This document shows, one piece after another, positions 1-8,793 of a stretch of 64,000 nt of DNA. Source of the DNA: Schizochytrium sp. TIO01 (lineage: Eukaryota; Sar; Bigyra; Thraustochytrida; Thraustochytriidae). The notes under the pieces were generated by a model. It did no database searches and was not told the DNA's origin. It worked only from the letters and a program-made list of their open reading frames with translations. The stretch covers positions 4,876,862 through 4,940,861 of the forward strand of contig SMSO01000025.1 of NCBI GenBank assembly GCA_004764695.1, written 5' to 3'. The translations under genes were made by a program, and so were the position numbers. Position 1 is the first letter of the stretch, and the number at the start of each line of letters is the position of its first letter.

Positions 1-2
1 AA

Positions 3-275
3 GAATGGGCAAATTTAACTTGCTGGCTCCGGCAGCAATGCCCGTGCCTTACTGAAATTGATGGCATAGCACAAGAGCAAGAATTTAAACATACACTAAA
101 TATCGAGGATCTTAACTTAAACGCAACTGAGAGCATAATGGTGCAAGATAAGGCTTCTTGTAGCTGCTTGGAAGGAAATCCATGTGCAGTTGAATACAAT
201 TGCAAAGATTGGGCAAATCGCTTTGAGGTTGCAAAACATGCTCGTGCAGAGCTGGGATATCAAACCACTAAGTAA
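3..275 (+). CDS. 3' end of an unrecognised cysteine-rich protein gene (partial)
   Basis: An open frame enters from the left edge and ends at TAA 273-275, giving about 90 C-terminal residues. The segment is rich in cysteine: a C-x6-C-P-C cluster near the start, then SCSCLEGNPC and YNCKDW, followed by a helical, basic tail (RFEVAKHARAELGY). The Cys spacing suggests a disulfide-bonded extracellular domain or a metal-binding module, but I do not recognise the family. The frame could instead be the last exon of a spliced gene. The next gene (RRP5) is convergent, about 480 bp away. The frame has protein-like composition and no in-frame stop, so it is probably real; its function is unknown. Confidence 0.5.
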   Translation, partial: EWANLTCWLRQQCPCLTEIDGIAQEQEFKHTLNIEDLNLNATESIMVQDKASCSCLEGNPCAVEYNCKDWANRFEVAKHARAELGYQTTK

Positions 276-752
276 GAGTAGATAGTCCTGTTCAGCTAGG
301 ATCTCTCTCTATTTAATTCATTTTAGATACATACCCAATGTTTGGATATAGAAAAACAATATTTCAGAAGCACAATGTTGGGGAAATTGCACAACTTAAG
401 AAAGAAGGAGCACACAATTTTATCTTTTTGAAAGTGAATGACAAAAATCATTAAAAGGACTTTAGACAATCAAAATTCTCTAAGGAAATAGAAGGAGATG
501 GATCAAAGTCTGGCTGTTTCTTGCCTGAGTGTCTTCAATGATCATCACAAGGATGTGGATACTTGCATCATTTGAGCAAGAGTTGGATAAACAGGAACAT
601 CTTTGGGAGTTGGATCAAAAGAATATGTTGAATGATATAGGTTGGTGTATTTTAAGGCAAGCATAGATAGCCTTGAAAGAATACAGCAAAGTTCGGAGCT
701 TGAGTTTGGGGTTAATATAAAGGCAAAAGACATATACTGTAGTGAAGAGGGA
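276..752. other. AT-rich convergent spacer
   Basis: This stretch lies between the 3' ends of the partial gene on the + strand and RRP5 on the - strand. It probably holds both 3' UTRs. No RNA gene, repeat or coding frame could be supported. Confidence 0.6.
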
Positions 753-3155
753 TTATTCCTGTTCAGTGACAGATGCAACATAATCGCGAGCCTTGGCCTT
801 GACCTTATCGGCATCTTCCTCGGTACCATGGTCAGTTTCGAAGAGAAGCCAGCGCTTGAAGAAGGTCTTGGTCTTCTTAATTGAAAACTTGGAGGCAACT
901 GCGCGCTCGAAAAGGTTGCGCACACGAGCAGGGTCATTACCATACTTGATCTCAAGATCGATGTATTGAAGCCACAGGTCATTACGTTTCGGGTTTTCAT
1001 CAATGAGGCCCTCGAGGATTGTCCGGGCGCGCTCGCTCTTGCCACCAGACGCAGCCATAGAGAACTCCAGACGAGCATAGCCAAGGTATAGCTTGGGGCG
1101 AACTTGTTTCTCAACGTTGCGCTGAGCATTCTTGAGTAGCTCCTGAGCAGCACTAGGTTCATTTGCCTTAAACTTGAGCTCCATGCGACGCAGCCACGGA
1201 GCCTCGGAGGATCCATGAGCAGCCTTAACAGCCTTTCGCAATGCGTCATCCGCCTTATCAAGATCCTCGTTCTCCTCAAACACCTTGGCGATCTCGAGGT
1301 AGGCAACGTCCTTGTCCATACGCTCAAGAATTTGCTTAATACAAGCTTCAACAGTTTTGTTGGAGCCATGTTTGCATTCAATTCGCAAAAGCGCAAGCAA
1401 AACGTTCTGTTTCTCTTTCTCCATGCGGTAGTTGATCGTACGAAGAGCACGCTCTGCTACAGCACGAGCCTGGTCAAGTTCAACTTGAGCAGTCTGGAAG
1501 GCCATGTACTGGATCCACAGCATCGATGAGTTCGGAGAACCCATAAGCAGACGCTCAAAGTCATCCACGGATTGAGGAACGCCCTCTTCTTCCAGTTTGG
1601 CCTGCTCCAATGCAGAAAGTTTTGCTTCCTCCATGGCACGCTCGTGAGCCTTGCGCTTTGCTTCAGCACGTTTAGCCTTTTTACGCTCCTTCTTTTGTGC
1701 GGTTGTCTCGTCACCATCACTATCTTCGTCGCTACTGTCTTCGTCTTCATCCTCCTCCTCTTCGCTATCATCATCATCCTCGAGGGTGCTCGAGGATTTG
1801 GCAGCAACAGCCCATTCCTTGGCACCATCCTGCGTTTGTTGAATCGCGTCAGCAAGGGAGAGAGGGCCATCCTCATCCTCGTCCTCTTCATCCTCCTCAT
1901 CGTCGTCAGCTTCATCATCCTCGCCAGACTCTTCTTCCTCGTCCTCTTCCTCATCCTCGTCACTAGATGCCTCGCCATCTTCTTTCTCAGGTTCGGCGTC
2001 CTCGTCGTCATCCTCATCATCGTCATCCTCATCATCGTCTGAGCTGTCATCCTCAAATCGTTTAAGAATCTTCTCGGTATCATCACCGACGTTTTCCATC
2101 TCTGCGTCGCTGTCGCTGTCACTGTCACTGTTGTCTTCATCGTCACTGTCAGCGCCTTCAGCGTTGGCCAGAACGGACGGCTTCAGACTCAAGCCAATGC
2201 GCTTCTTTTCTGCGTCAACAGAGATGACGACAACCTTGACCTTGTCACCCTTGCTAAAGAGTTTATCAAAATTAGCAAGAATCTTGCCATCTGCCATCTG
2301 GGATTTGTGGACGAGACCGCTTAAACGAGCTGTGCCATCAAGGCGCACGAAGACGCCAAAGTCGGTAACAGAGGAGATCTGGCCACGCATCGCTGTGTTC
2401 TCCTTAAGGTCTTCGATGTTGATAGCGTCCGGGTCCTTGCCAAGAACGGATGTCGCACGCAAAGAAAGCACAACCTTACGCTTTGAGGAATCAGCAGCCA
2501 GTACACGGCCAGCTACGAGCTTACCGATGGGGAATTCCTTAGCAGCATCCTTGATAAATCGATCAGCAAGGTGCTTGAGAGGCACAATTGCAAGAATTCC
2601 GCGCTTGATCCGCACAAATACACCAACTTTGTTGACTGTTTCTACAAAGCCTTTAACAAGCTCGCCAGGTTGAGGGTACTCTGAGGCGAGTGAGAGCTCT
2701 TGGTCCGCGATCTGGGCTGCTGTGCTCTGGTCCGAGGTACTAGCCTGATCCAAAAGCGACGGGCGGATAGAGATGTCCACAACATCACCATCACGAGAGT
2801 TTTCAACTTGACGAAGCACAATGCATCGCAAGAACTGACCAGGGTAAAGGTCCTTGAAAGGCTGCGACTTCCAGTCTTCAACGTCCTCGACTTCGGTGAG
2901 TGAGAGACGTGCAAAATGCTTGGGAAGAACACGGAGTTTAAGTTGAGAACTTGTAGCAATCTCAGCAGGATCTTCGTGACGATCGATGCGGCCCACGAGG
3001 ATTGTGCCGGGCTTCAAGGCCTCGCGCCAAGACTTGTCAGAGTCGCCTTTGACAGAGTTCTCGCCATCACCGTTTTCTTGGCGGGACTTCTTCTTCGACT
3101 TTTGCGCAGACGCGGCTTCAGCGGTCTGCCGCCTCTTCACACTCTGTTCCACCAT
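753..3155 (-). CDS. RRP5: Compact RRP5/PDCD11-like rRNA biogenesis protein
   Basis: RRP5 is a nucleolar factor that binds pre-rRNA and is needed for processing of both 18S and 5.8S/25S precursors. The 800-residue protein has three S1-type OB domains (about residues 45-135, 160-235 and 252-330). A very acidic Ser/Asp/Glu tract follows (about 335-480), then a Lys/Arg-rich helix (485-530). The C-terminal half of TPR-like/HAT helices (about 530-800) carries the typical W-[IL]-[QR]-Y/R-x-x-[FL]-E spacing (LWIQYMAF, LWLQYIDLE, FFKRWLLFE). This order matches the end of yeast Rrp5 and human PDCD11, but those are about 1,700-1,900 residues with about 12 S1 domains. The open frame reaches a GTG at 3188; the first ATG is at 3155 and was chosen. 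A spliced upstream part is possible, because the missing S1 repeats would be N-terminal. Confidence 0.85.
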   Translation of the reverse strand: MVEQSVKRRQTAEAASAQKSKKKSRQENGDGENSVKGDSDKSWREALKPGTILVGRIDRHEDPAEIATSSQLKLRVLPKHFARLSLTEVEDVEDWKSQPFKDLYPGQFLRCIVLRQVENSRDGDVVDISIRPSLLDQASTSDQSTAAQIADQELSLASEYPQPGELVKGFVETVNKVGVFVRIKRGILAIVPLKHLADRFIKDAAKEFPIGKLVAGRVLAADSSKRKVVLSLRATSVLGKDPDAINIEDLKENTAMRGQISSVTDFGVFVRLDGTARLSGLVHKSQMADGKILANFDKLFSKGDKVKVVVISVDAEKKRIGLSLKPSVLANAEGADSDDEDNSDSDSDSDAEMENVGDDTEKILKRFEDDSSDDDEDDDDEDDDEDAEPEKEDGEASSDEDEEEDEEEESGEDDEADDDEEDEEDEDEDGPLSLADAIQQTQDGAKEWAVAAKSSSTLEDDDDSEEEEDEDEDSSDEDSDGDETTAQKKERKKAKRAEAKRKAHERAMEEAKLSALEQAKLEEEGVPQSVDDFERLLMGSPNSSMLWIQYMAFQTAQVELDQARAVAERALRTINYRMEKEKQNVLLALLRIECKHGSNKTVEACIKQILERMDKDVAYLEIAKVFEENEDLDKADDALRKAVKAAHGSSEAPWLRRMELKFKANEPSAAQELLKNAQRNVEKQVRPKLYLGYARLEFSMAASGGKSERARTILEGLIDENPKRNDLWLQYIDLEIKYGNDPARVRNLFERAVASKFSIKKTKTFFKRWLLFETDHGTEEDADKVKAKARDYVASVTEQE

Positions 3156-6100
3156 GATGTCAACCTCGTGCGAGCTGTCAATCTCCACACGGAGTTCTGC
3201 TTTCGATTATTCTACATGCACAGACGAGTTGAGACAACCAATACCAACCAGCCAAACAAAATAAGAAGAACAAGTAGTACTAATAAGAAGACGAGAGAGA
3301 CTAATTCGAATACCTAGTAGTAATTACTGGCTACTACTCTTTTACTCATACTAGGGAGGTAGGTAAGTAGATACTACTTAACTGAGTTGAACTTGAAGCA
3401 AACGAAGAGGTCAAGCTATGAATCATCATCAATCAGTTAATGCATATTAGCAACTTGAAGCAATTCCCATCATTCAATCGTTTACACCCTTACAACCTAC
3501 TGGGTACCTAGTTTTGTATGGTTCAACATCACATAAGAATGAAGCATTCAACACTGTTGAACCAACCAAAAGGCAAGCTCACCATTATCACCACTCACTG
3601 ATATCAATCAACTCAAAGGTCATACATAGAAACTGAGGGGTCTAAGTTTAGAGCAATAGAACGATGCTATTAAGTAGGTATAGGTAGTAGGGTATCTACT
3701 ATCTGGACTTGCTAGCAGTAGCATAATGCCCTTTTGTTGTCTGGTCTAAGGGACAAGAACGACATGATCCACCCTCACAAGTCAGGAGCTACTCCTATTA
3801 ATAGTTTTATTTTGGATGTCACTCAAACCAAAGCTAACACACATGATCGACAGATAGAGAGTAGGAATAAGTAAATAGTAGACCTCCCCACTGCCTCATC
3901 AGTTTATTCATCCAGGACTCTTGAAGCAAAGAGCTTTTTGTGTTGCTTTTCCATACATTCATATATATGTGACATTGTCTTGAATGTTCAAACTTAGCAA
4001 CGTCGTGTATCCTCCTCATAGGTAGACTCTAGAAATCTTATATTCTTTATTTCCAAATGTCAACTTAGCTAAATGAGATCGATTGTCTTTTATAAGAAAA
4101 TAGAATTCATGAACTAAGAACTAGCGTTTAAACTTGTGCAGCTAAGTTTTAAAGCCATCTCAGCATAAAGACGTTTTTCGATATATGAACTTATTTGAGC
4201 CCAACGAAACGGTGAGGAGTGGTGCGTATTTACGAAATGGTTTCCTATTTATTGTAGTATTCAAGATAGAATAAGAAAGCCTCTTTCATGAGGTGGTTAC
4301 CACACTATTAAGTTCCAGGATGTAATCCGCTTTGCTAGTCCTATATCATTTTATAAAATAGTGAAACTTAATGTATGTTAGTGTGAGTCCACCCACACGA
4401 CTGCTTGCCCCCTTGCCTGCTTTAACAGATAAAGCTATTTGAGAATACAACAATTGTGTCCAATTGCCAAATAAAGAACGCAGAGACAAGGATGCAAAAG
4501 AGAACGCATCTAAGAGCTTTTCATTTGCTTTTGCTTTTGCTTTTGCTTTTCACCAAAGTGAGGTAGAAGACCGGCATCTTGGTGGTGGGCATCGACCAAC
4601 ACTCTCTGGGTGCCAACTCTTTCTCTTCTTTCACTTTTCTTCAGGATATCTATAAAAACAATACAAAATCGCCTCAAGCCAAACAAACAAATGAATTGCG
4701 TCACTTTCGTGACACCTCTACTTCATATCACTGAAACCATCAAATCTCAACAGTTTCACAGAGAGGCGTACAAATTGCAAGAATGTTTTAATTTCTACTG
4801 TACGGTGGAAACTAAAAGTGAATATGACGGACGTCTACAATTTTCCGTCGGTGTCACGGCATGTCTGCGCGGTTAATATTTGCAGGCCGAAATCTTGTAT
4901 ATTCACGCTCAGAGTGTCTTGGGTTGAGAGATTTCGAGACGCAGTCAAGGATAAAGAAGGGCGACAAAACCCCACCCGATCAAACAAAAAGCTCGTGCAA
5001 AAGAATCACAATTCACATTCTGAAAATGCAACACGCAGCTATACTAGTCTATGACAAATCTAGGACCTTCAAATGAAAGGGGAGAAGGCCTATGTGTACT
5101 GTACCGATGTGCAACAGAGCCCTTTTAACATCTTTTTGTAGCTCAAGGAAGGTTTTATGCACACGTTTATACTTCATACAACATAAGAACATAAGAAGTT
5201 CGAGTAAGACAAGCAAGCAGACGTCACATGTTAGTTACACCAAGCACTTTTCTTCACTTTTGATCTCCTTTTATCGTTCGAAATGATACATGAACTTTAA
5301 TATGTCGTGTTATTGTTATTACCTATCCAGGAAAGAGGTAATCTATTTTCTCGTTAACATTCCGAGTCGTTACGTACTTACCTATGTAGATATATACCTA
5401 CCTACCTACCAAGTAAATGTTAGCGATAAGAGAGGGATTAGTTTCCGCATCTTCTCGCACTTCCGAACTTCCTAGGAGGAAGAAACAAAAAATTAATGAA
5501 ACACCGTCACTATGCAACTAATCAGATACCTACGGTACGAAGTGGGGGTTAAGATCCGACTTGAAGACTCACACGGGACAAGATGAACCCAGATCGCAAC
5601 GAATAATCTGACTTACAACCAGTATAGAGTCGTAAATTGTGTTGCTGTCTATTCATTTGCATACCTACCTGGTCTTTTGAGCAATTATTGAGTTTCCCCA
5701 AATAAGTGATTGTTTTGCTTCAGCTTTTTTTATTTCCCAGGTGTGCTAGATGATTTTAGCTCATTCCTTGTAACTTGAACTAGTGAGTGAGTCTCCCCCA
5801 TCCACTACTGGTACTTTAAAAAGGAAAAAATAACAATAATAAATAAATATATATAAATCAATTGCGCCCAAGAGCTCGAGGCACCAGGACGTTTTGAGAT
5901 ACGATATCAGATAGCAAAGGAATTCTGACTGAAACACTCTGTTCCCGGATTGTGCGATTATCACTCACTTTGAATAAAACATCTGACTATGCTATTTGAA
6001 GCTATTCACTCCAACAAATGGCCATTCTTAGCGAGTCTTTTTTTCAAATAAACTGCAAGAGTCCGATTGCGACAACTCACTATCATGGCAGAGTTATTGA

Positions 6101-6998
6101 TAGATGGGAAAACTGGTGATTGAAGAAAGAACAATTCATACGATGGTTTGTTCCTAGCTTGAATTATGAGTGGCTGTGGGATATGAAAGCATAGGTACCA
6201 CAAATGAAGAATGGAGAAAACGTCAGAATCAATATACCCATTTTCATAAGTCCATCATTATTGGAATTTGGGAAAACAATGGCCAAAGGAACACCATCGC
6301 TGCCTTTCGTGGTTCATGTTCGAAAAAAAATGTTCTGTTTGCTCGAAGCAACATACCTACTACAATATAGCTATCATGATTTGTGACGCCGAGGCTCTAC
6401 ATAGGGAGATATTAGTACCTACTACTTCCGAGGTCCTCGGTAGAGAAGGCAAGTGGCTGGCCAAAGTGCGTGCTACGGAGTAGACTGGAGATGTTAACGC
6501 TGTACAGAGTCAGCCCATTCTAGAAAACAGCAGTGACTGTAACTAACGCATCCGCATTTAGGCACTAGGTTAAAAGTAGGTGGGGTGTTGCTTTTCACGA
6601 GCTTAAAGTGCCAATTATTTATAAATAGTAGGTTAGTATACCTACATGGTCAGACACTACTACTAGAGTCGCATTGATAAATACTAGGGAAAGGTGAGTT
6701 ACTTCCAATTGCGGGACAGTGCAATTTCCCGTGCATATCAGTTCAACTGCAAGCAGAAATCGTCTATTAAGTGCAACCAGAGAAACAAACAACCAACCGG
6801 GCAACTACACAAGCTATGTACGTCCACCTCAAGCTGAGCAAGCCTTGAAGCTTGGAGCAGTAAACCCGAAAAGCGAGGATTCTCTTTTGCGGCAGCACTG
6901 CTATTTGTTTGGTAACTGGCTTCGGTACCCAAGGCTACAAGCAAGCAACAAACAAGTAGTTCACTGGACACCGTTGCAGAGGAAAACCCAAATTGAAA
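3156..6998. other. 3.8 kb divergent spacer between RRP5 and the ArsJ-like gene
   Basis: The two flanking genes are transcribed away from each other, so both promoters should lie here. The stretch is AT-rich with many TAGGTA/TACCTA words (about 3350, 3680, 5390, 5660, 6350, 6415, 6640), a TTTTGC run at 4518-4550 and a palindromic CTACGGAGTAG near 6472. Short open frames of 60-105 codons occur on both strands. None shows a recognisable domain, and overlapping frames on opposite strands are equally open. No gene is supported. Confidence 0.6.
4518..4550. repeat. TTTTGC microsatellite
   Basis: About four to five copies of TTTTGC (slightly imperfect at the left end) lie in the RRP5/ArsJ spacer. 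Confidence 0.85.
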
Positions 6999-8633
6999 AT
7001 GCTGCAGGAACAGGGAGACAACAACAAAGACATTGAAACAGAGCAATTGTCAGAGCTGGGTGTACCAAACTCATCTAGCTCAAAAGAGGCTAACCACTTT
7101 CAGAATCGGGAAACCCCACACGAGGAAAATGCCTTTGAACCAGGCGCTATTGCCTCTGCTGGGATGGTTGATCCGGAGGTAGTTCTAGCACCAGAGCCAT
7201 CTATTCCAAAGGAGGTATCCGAAGAGCCACGGCACATCCACAATCTTTACGCAACCGTCTATAGTTTCAATCTTTTCACAATCACGGATGGAGCTGTGCG
7301 TCTTATTGTTCTCCTACATGCAGCATCGCTTGGTTTTACTCCAATCCAAATAGCATTTATGTTCACATTCTACGAACTAGCAGGTGTTGTGACCAACCTT
7401 TTTGGTGGACTCATCGGAGTGAGATATGGTCTCAAGTTTGCTTTATTTATCGGCATAGGCACACAATTGGTAGGTCTCGTTCTTCTTTTGGTTACGACAG
7501 TAATTTTCCCTGGACTCAATGACGCGTCCATCGACAGTGATGTACGCCTCCGAGTAACTGTATGGATTACATTTTGTCAAATGCTCTCTGGAGTGGCCAA
7601 GGATTTTGTAAAGCTTGCTTGCAAAAGCGTACCTAAACTTGTAACCAAGGAAGGAGCAGATGATGCCTTGTTCCGCCTAGTAGTAATGGTGACCGGATGG
7701 AAAAACTCATTTAAAGGCTTTGGCACATTGCTCGGCGCTATTTTAGTCGAGTTCATCGGATTCGAACCTGCAGTTGGTACCCTTCTTGGTATCATTGGCA
7801 TTATTATCCCCGTGCCTCTCATTCTTATGGATCGTGATATTGGTAGAGGGTCGAAGAAAGCTGGGAGCTTTTCATGGAAAGCGTTTCAAGCTACCTGGAA
7901 TGTTAATGTGCTTTCGCTTGCACGGGTTTTTCTATTTGGTTCTCGAGACGTGTGGTTTGAGATTGCGGCTCCAATCTTTCTCCGTGGAATTTTGGGGTGG
8001 CCAGAATTCACCGTTGGCTTGTTCATGGGAGCATACATAATGATATATGGACAACTGCAGACTGCTACTGGAAAACTTTATAAAAAGAAGAAGAAGGAGC
8101 AAACCACACCAGAAACTTTTAACCCTACCCTAACTTCCAGCGATAGCAATGGTCCATCAAGTTGCTGCCAAGCGAACTTTCAAGGTCCGCCATCAGAGAA
8201 ACATGTTCCTATTTGGGCGTATGTTACAACGGTTTTTGTGGTCATTTGGGGAGTTGTTCTCTACCCTCTCTATCACAAGTATGAACTTGCAGGTTTCGAA
8301 TCAACACGATGGCAGTGGGCTGTGGGTGGCACATTACTAGCTGGATTGGTAATCTTTGCGAGTCTTTTTGCTGTGAATTCTGCTGTGCATTCGTATCTCA
8401 TTGTTCTGTATGCTGAGGGCAACAAGTTGACGATTACAGTTGGCACATACTATAGTGCGAATGCACTGGGACGACTTGTGGGCACAATTCTCTCTGGTGT
8501 AATTTATCAATACACTGAGCAAGACTATGGTTTGAGCGTTTGTCTGTGGGTGGCAGCAGTTTTTATGCTGTTAGCTGGTCTGATTGCTACAAAACTTCAA
8601 CCGCACCAACCTCTTTCTGCTTCTATCGCATGA
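6999..8633 (+). CDS. ArsJ-type major facilitator, putative organoarsenical efflux permease
   Basis: This 544-residue protein is a member of the major facilitator superfamily. After a hydrophilic N-terminal tail (1-78) it carries several segments typical of bacterial ArsJ. TDGAVRLIVLLH (97-108) and FYELAGVVTNLFGG (124-137) come first. SGVAKDFVKLACKSVPKL (197-214), a GWKNSFKG stretch (233-240) and LARVFLFGSRDVWF (307-320) follow. NSAVHSYLIVLYA (460-472) and YYSANALGRLVGTILSG (484-500) close the set. About ten to twelve hydrophobic helices are visible, with a Lys-rich cytosolic loop at 359-402. Bacterial ArsJ exports 1-arseno-3-phosphoglycerate made by a GAPDH encoded beside it; no GAPDH lies in this window. 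The open frame begins at a TTG (6993), so the ATG at 6999 was chosen. Membrane location and substrate are inferred from the family. Confidence 0.85.
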   Translation: MLQEQGDNNKDIETEQLSELGVPNSSSSKEANHFQNRETPHEENAFEPGAIASAGMVDPEVVLAPEPSIPKEVSEEPRHIHNLYATVYSFNLFTITDGAVRLIVLLHAASLGFTPIQIAFMFTFYELAGVVTNLFGGLIGVRYGLKFALFIGIGTQLVGLVLLLVTTVIFPGLNDASIDSDVRLRVTVWITFCQMLSGVAKDFVKLACKSVPKLVTKEGADDALFRLVVMVTGWKNSFKGFGTLLGAILVEFIGFEPAVGTLLGIIGIIIPVPLILMDRDIGRGSKKAGSFSWKAFQATWNVNVLSLARVFLFGSRDVWFEIAAPIFLRGILGWPEFTVGLFMGAYIMIYGQLQTATGKLYKKKKKEQTTPETFNPTLTSSDSNGPSSCCQANFQGPPSEKHVPIWAYVTTVFVVIWGVVLYPLYHKYELAGFESTRWQWAVGGTLLAGLVIFASLFAVNSAVHSYLIVLYAEGNKLTITVGTYYSANALGRLVGTILSGVIYQYTEQDYGLSVCLWVAAVFMLLAGLIATKLQPHQPLSASIA

Positions 8634-8793
8634 ATGTGGAAAGTGTATTTTCCATGATTTTTTCTCAACTAATGATACCATTATTGACACACTGTTTGAA
8701 TGGAATTAATTTTTAGAACATTAATCTAGCATGTCTCAAGCACGTAGTATCTTTGCATGCATGTCTTTTCCGTATCATGCATTATTTTTACAA
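8634..8793. other. Short convergent spacer
   Basis: Only 160 bp separates the stops of the ArsJ-like gene and the glycoside hydrolase gene. It must hold both 3' UTRs and poly(A) signals, so the transcripts may overlap. Confidence 0.6.

Noticed and set aside
1457-2146. Long open frames on both strands within the acidic linker of RRP5 (also 1572-2042 on the + strand).
   Set aside because: They are produced by the GAN-rich codons of the Asp/Glu tract read in other frames; their composition (poly Arg/Met/Thr or poly Leu/Val/Ile) is that of a shadow.
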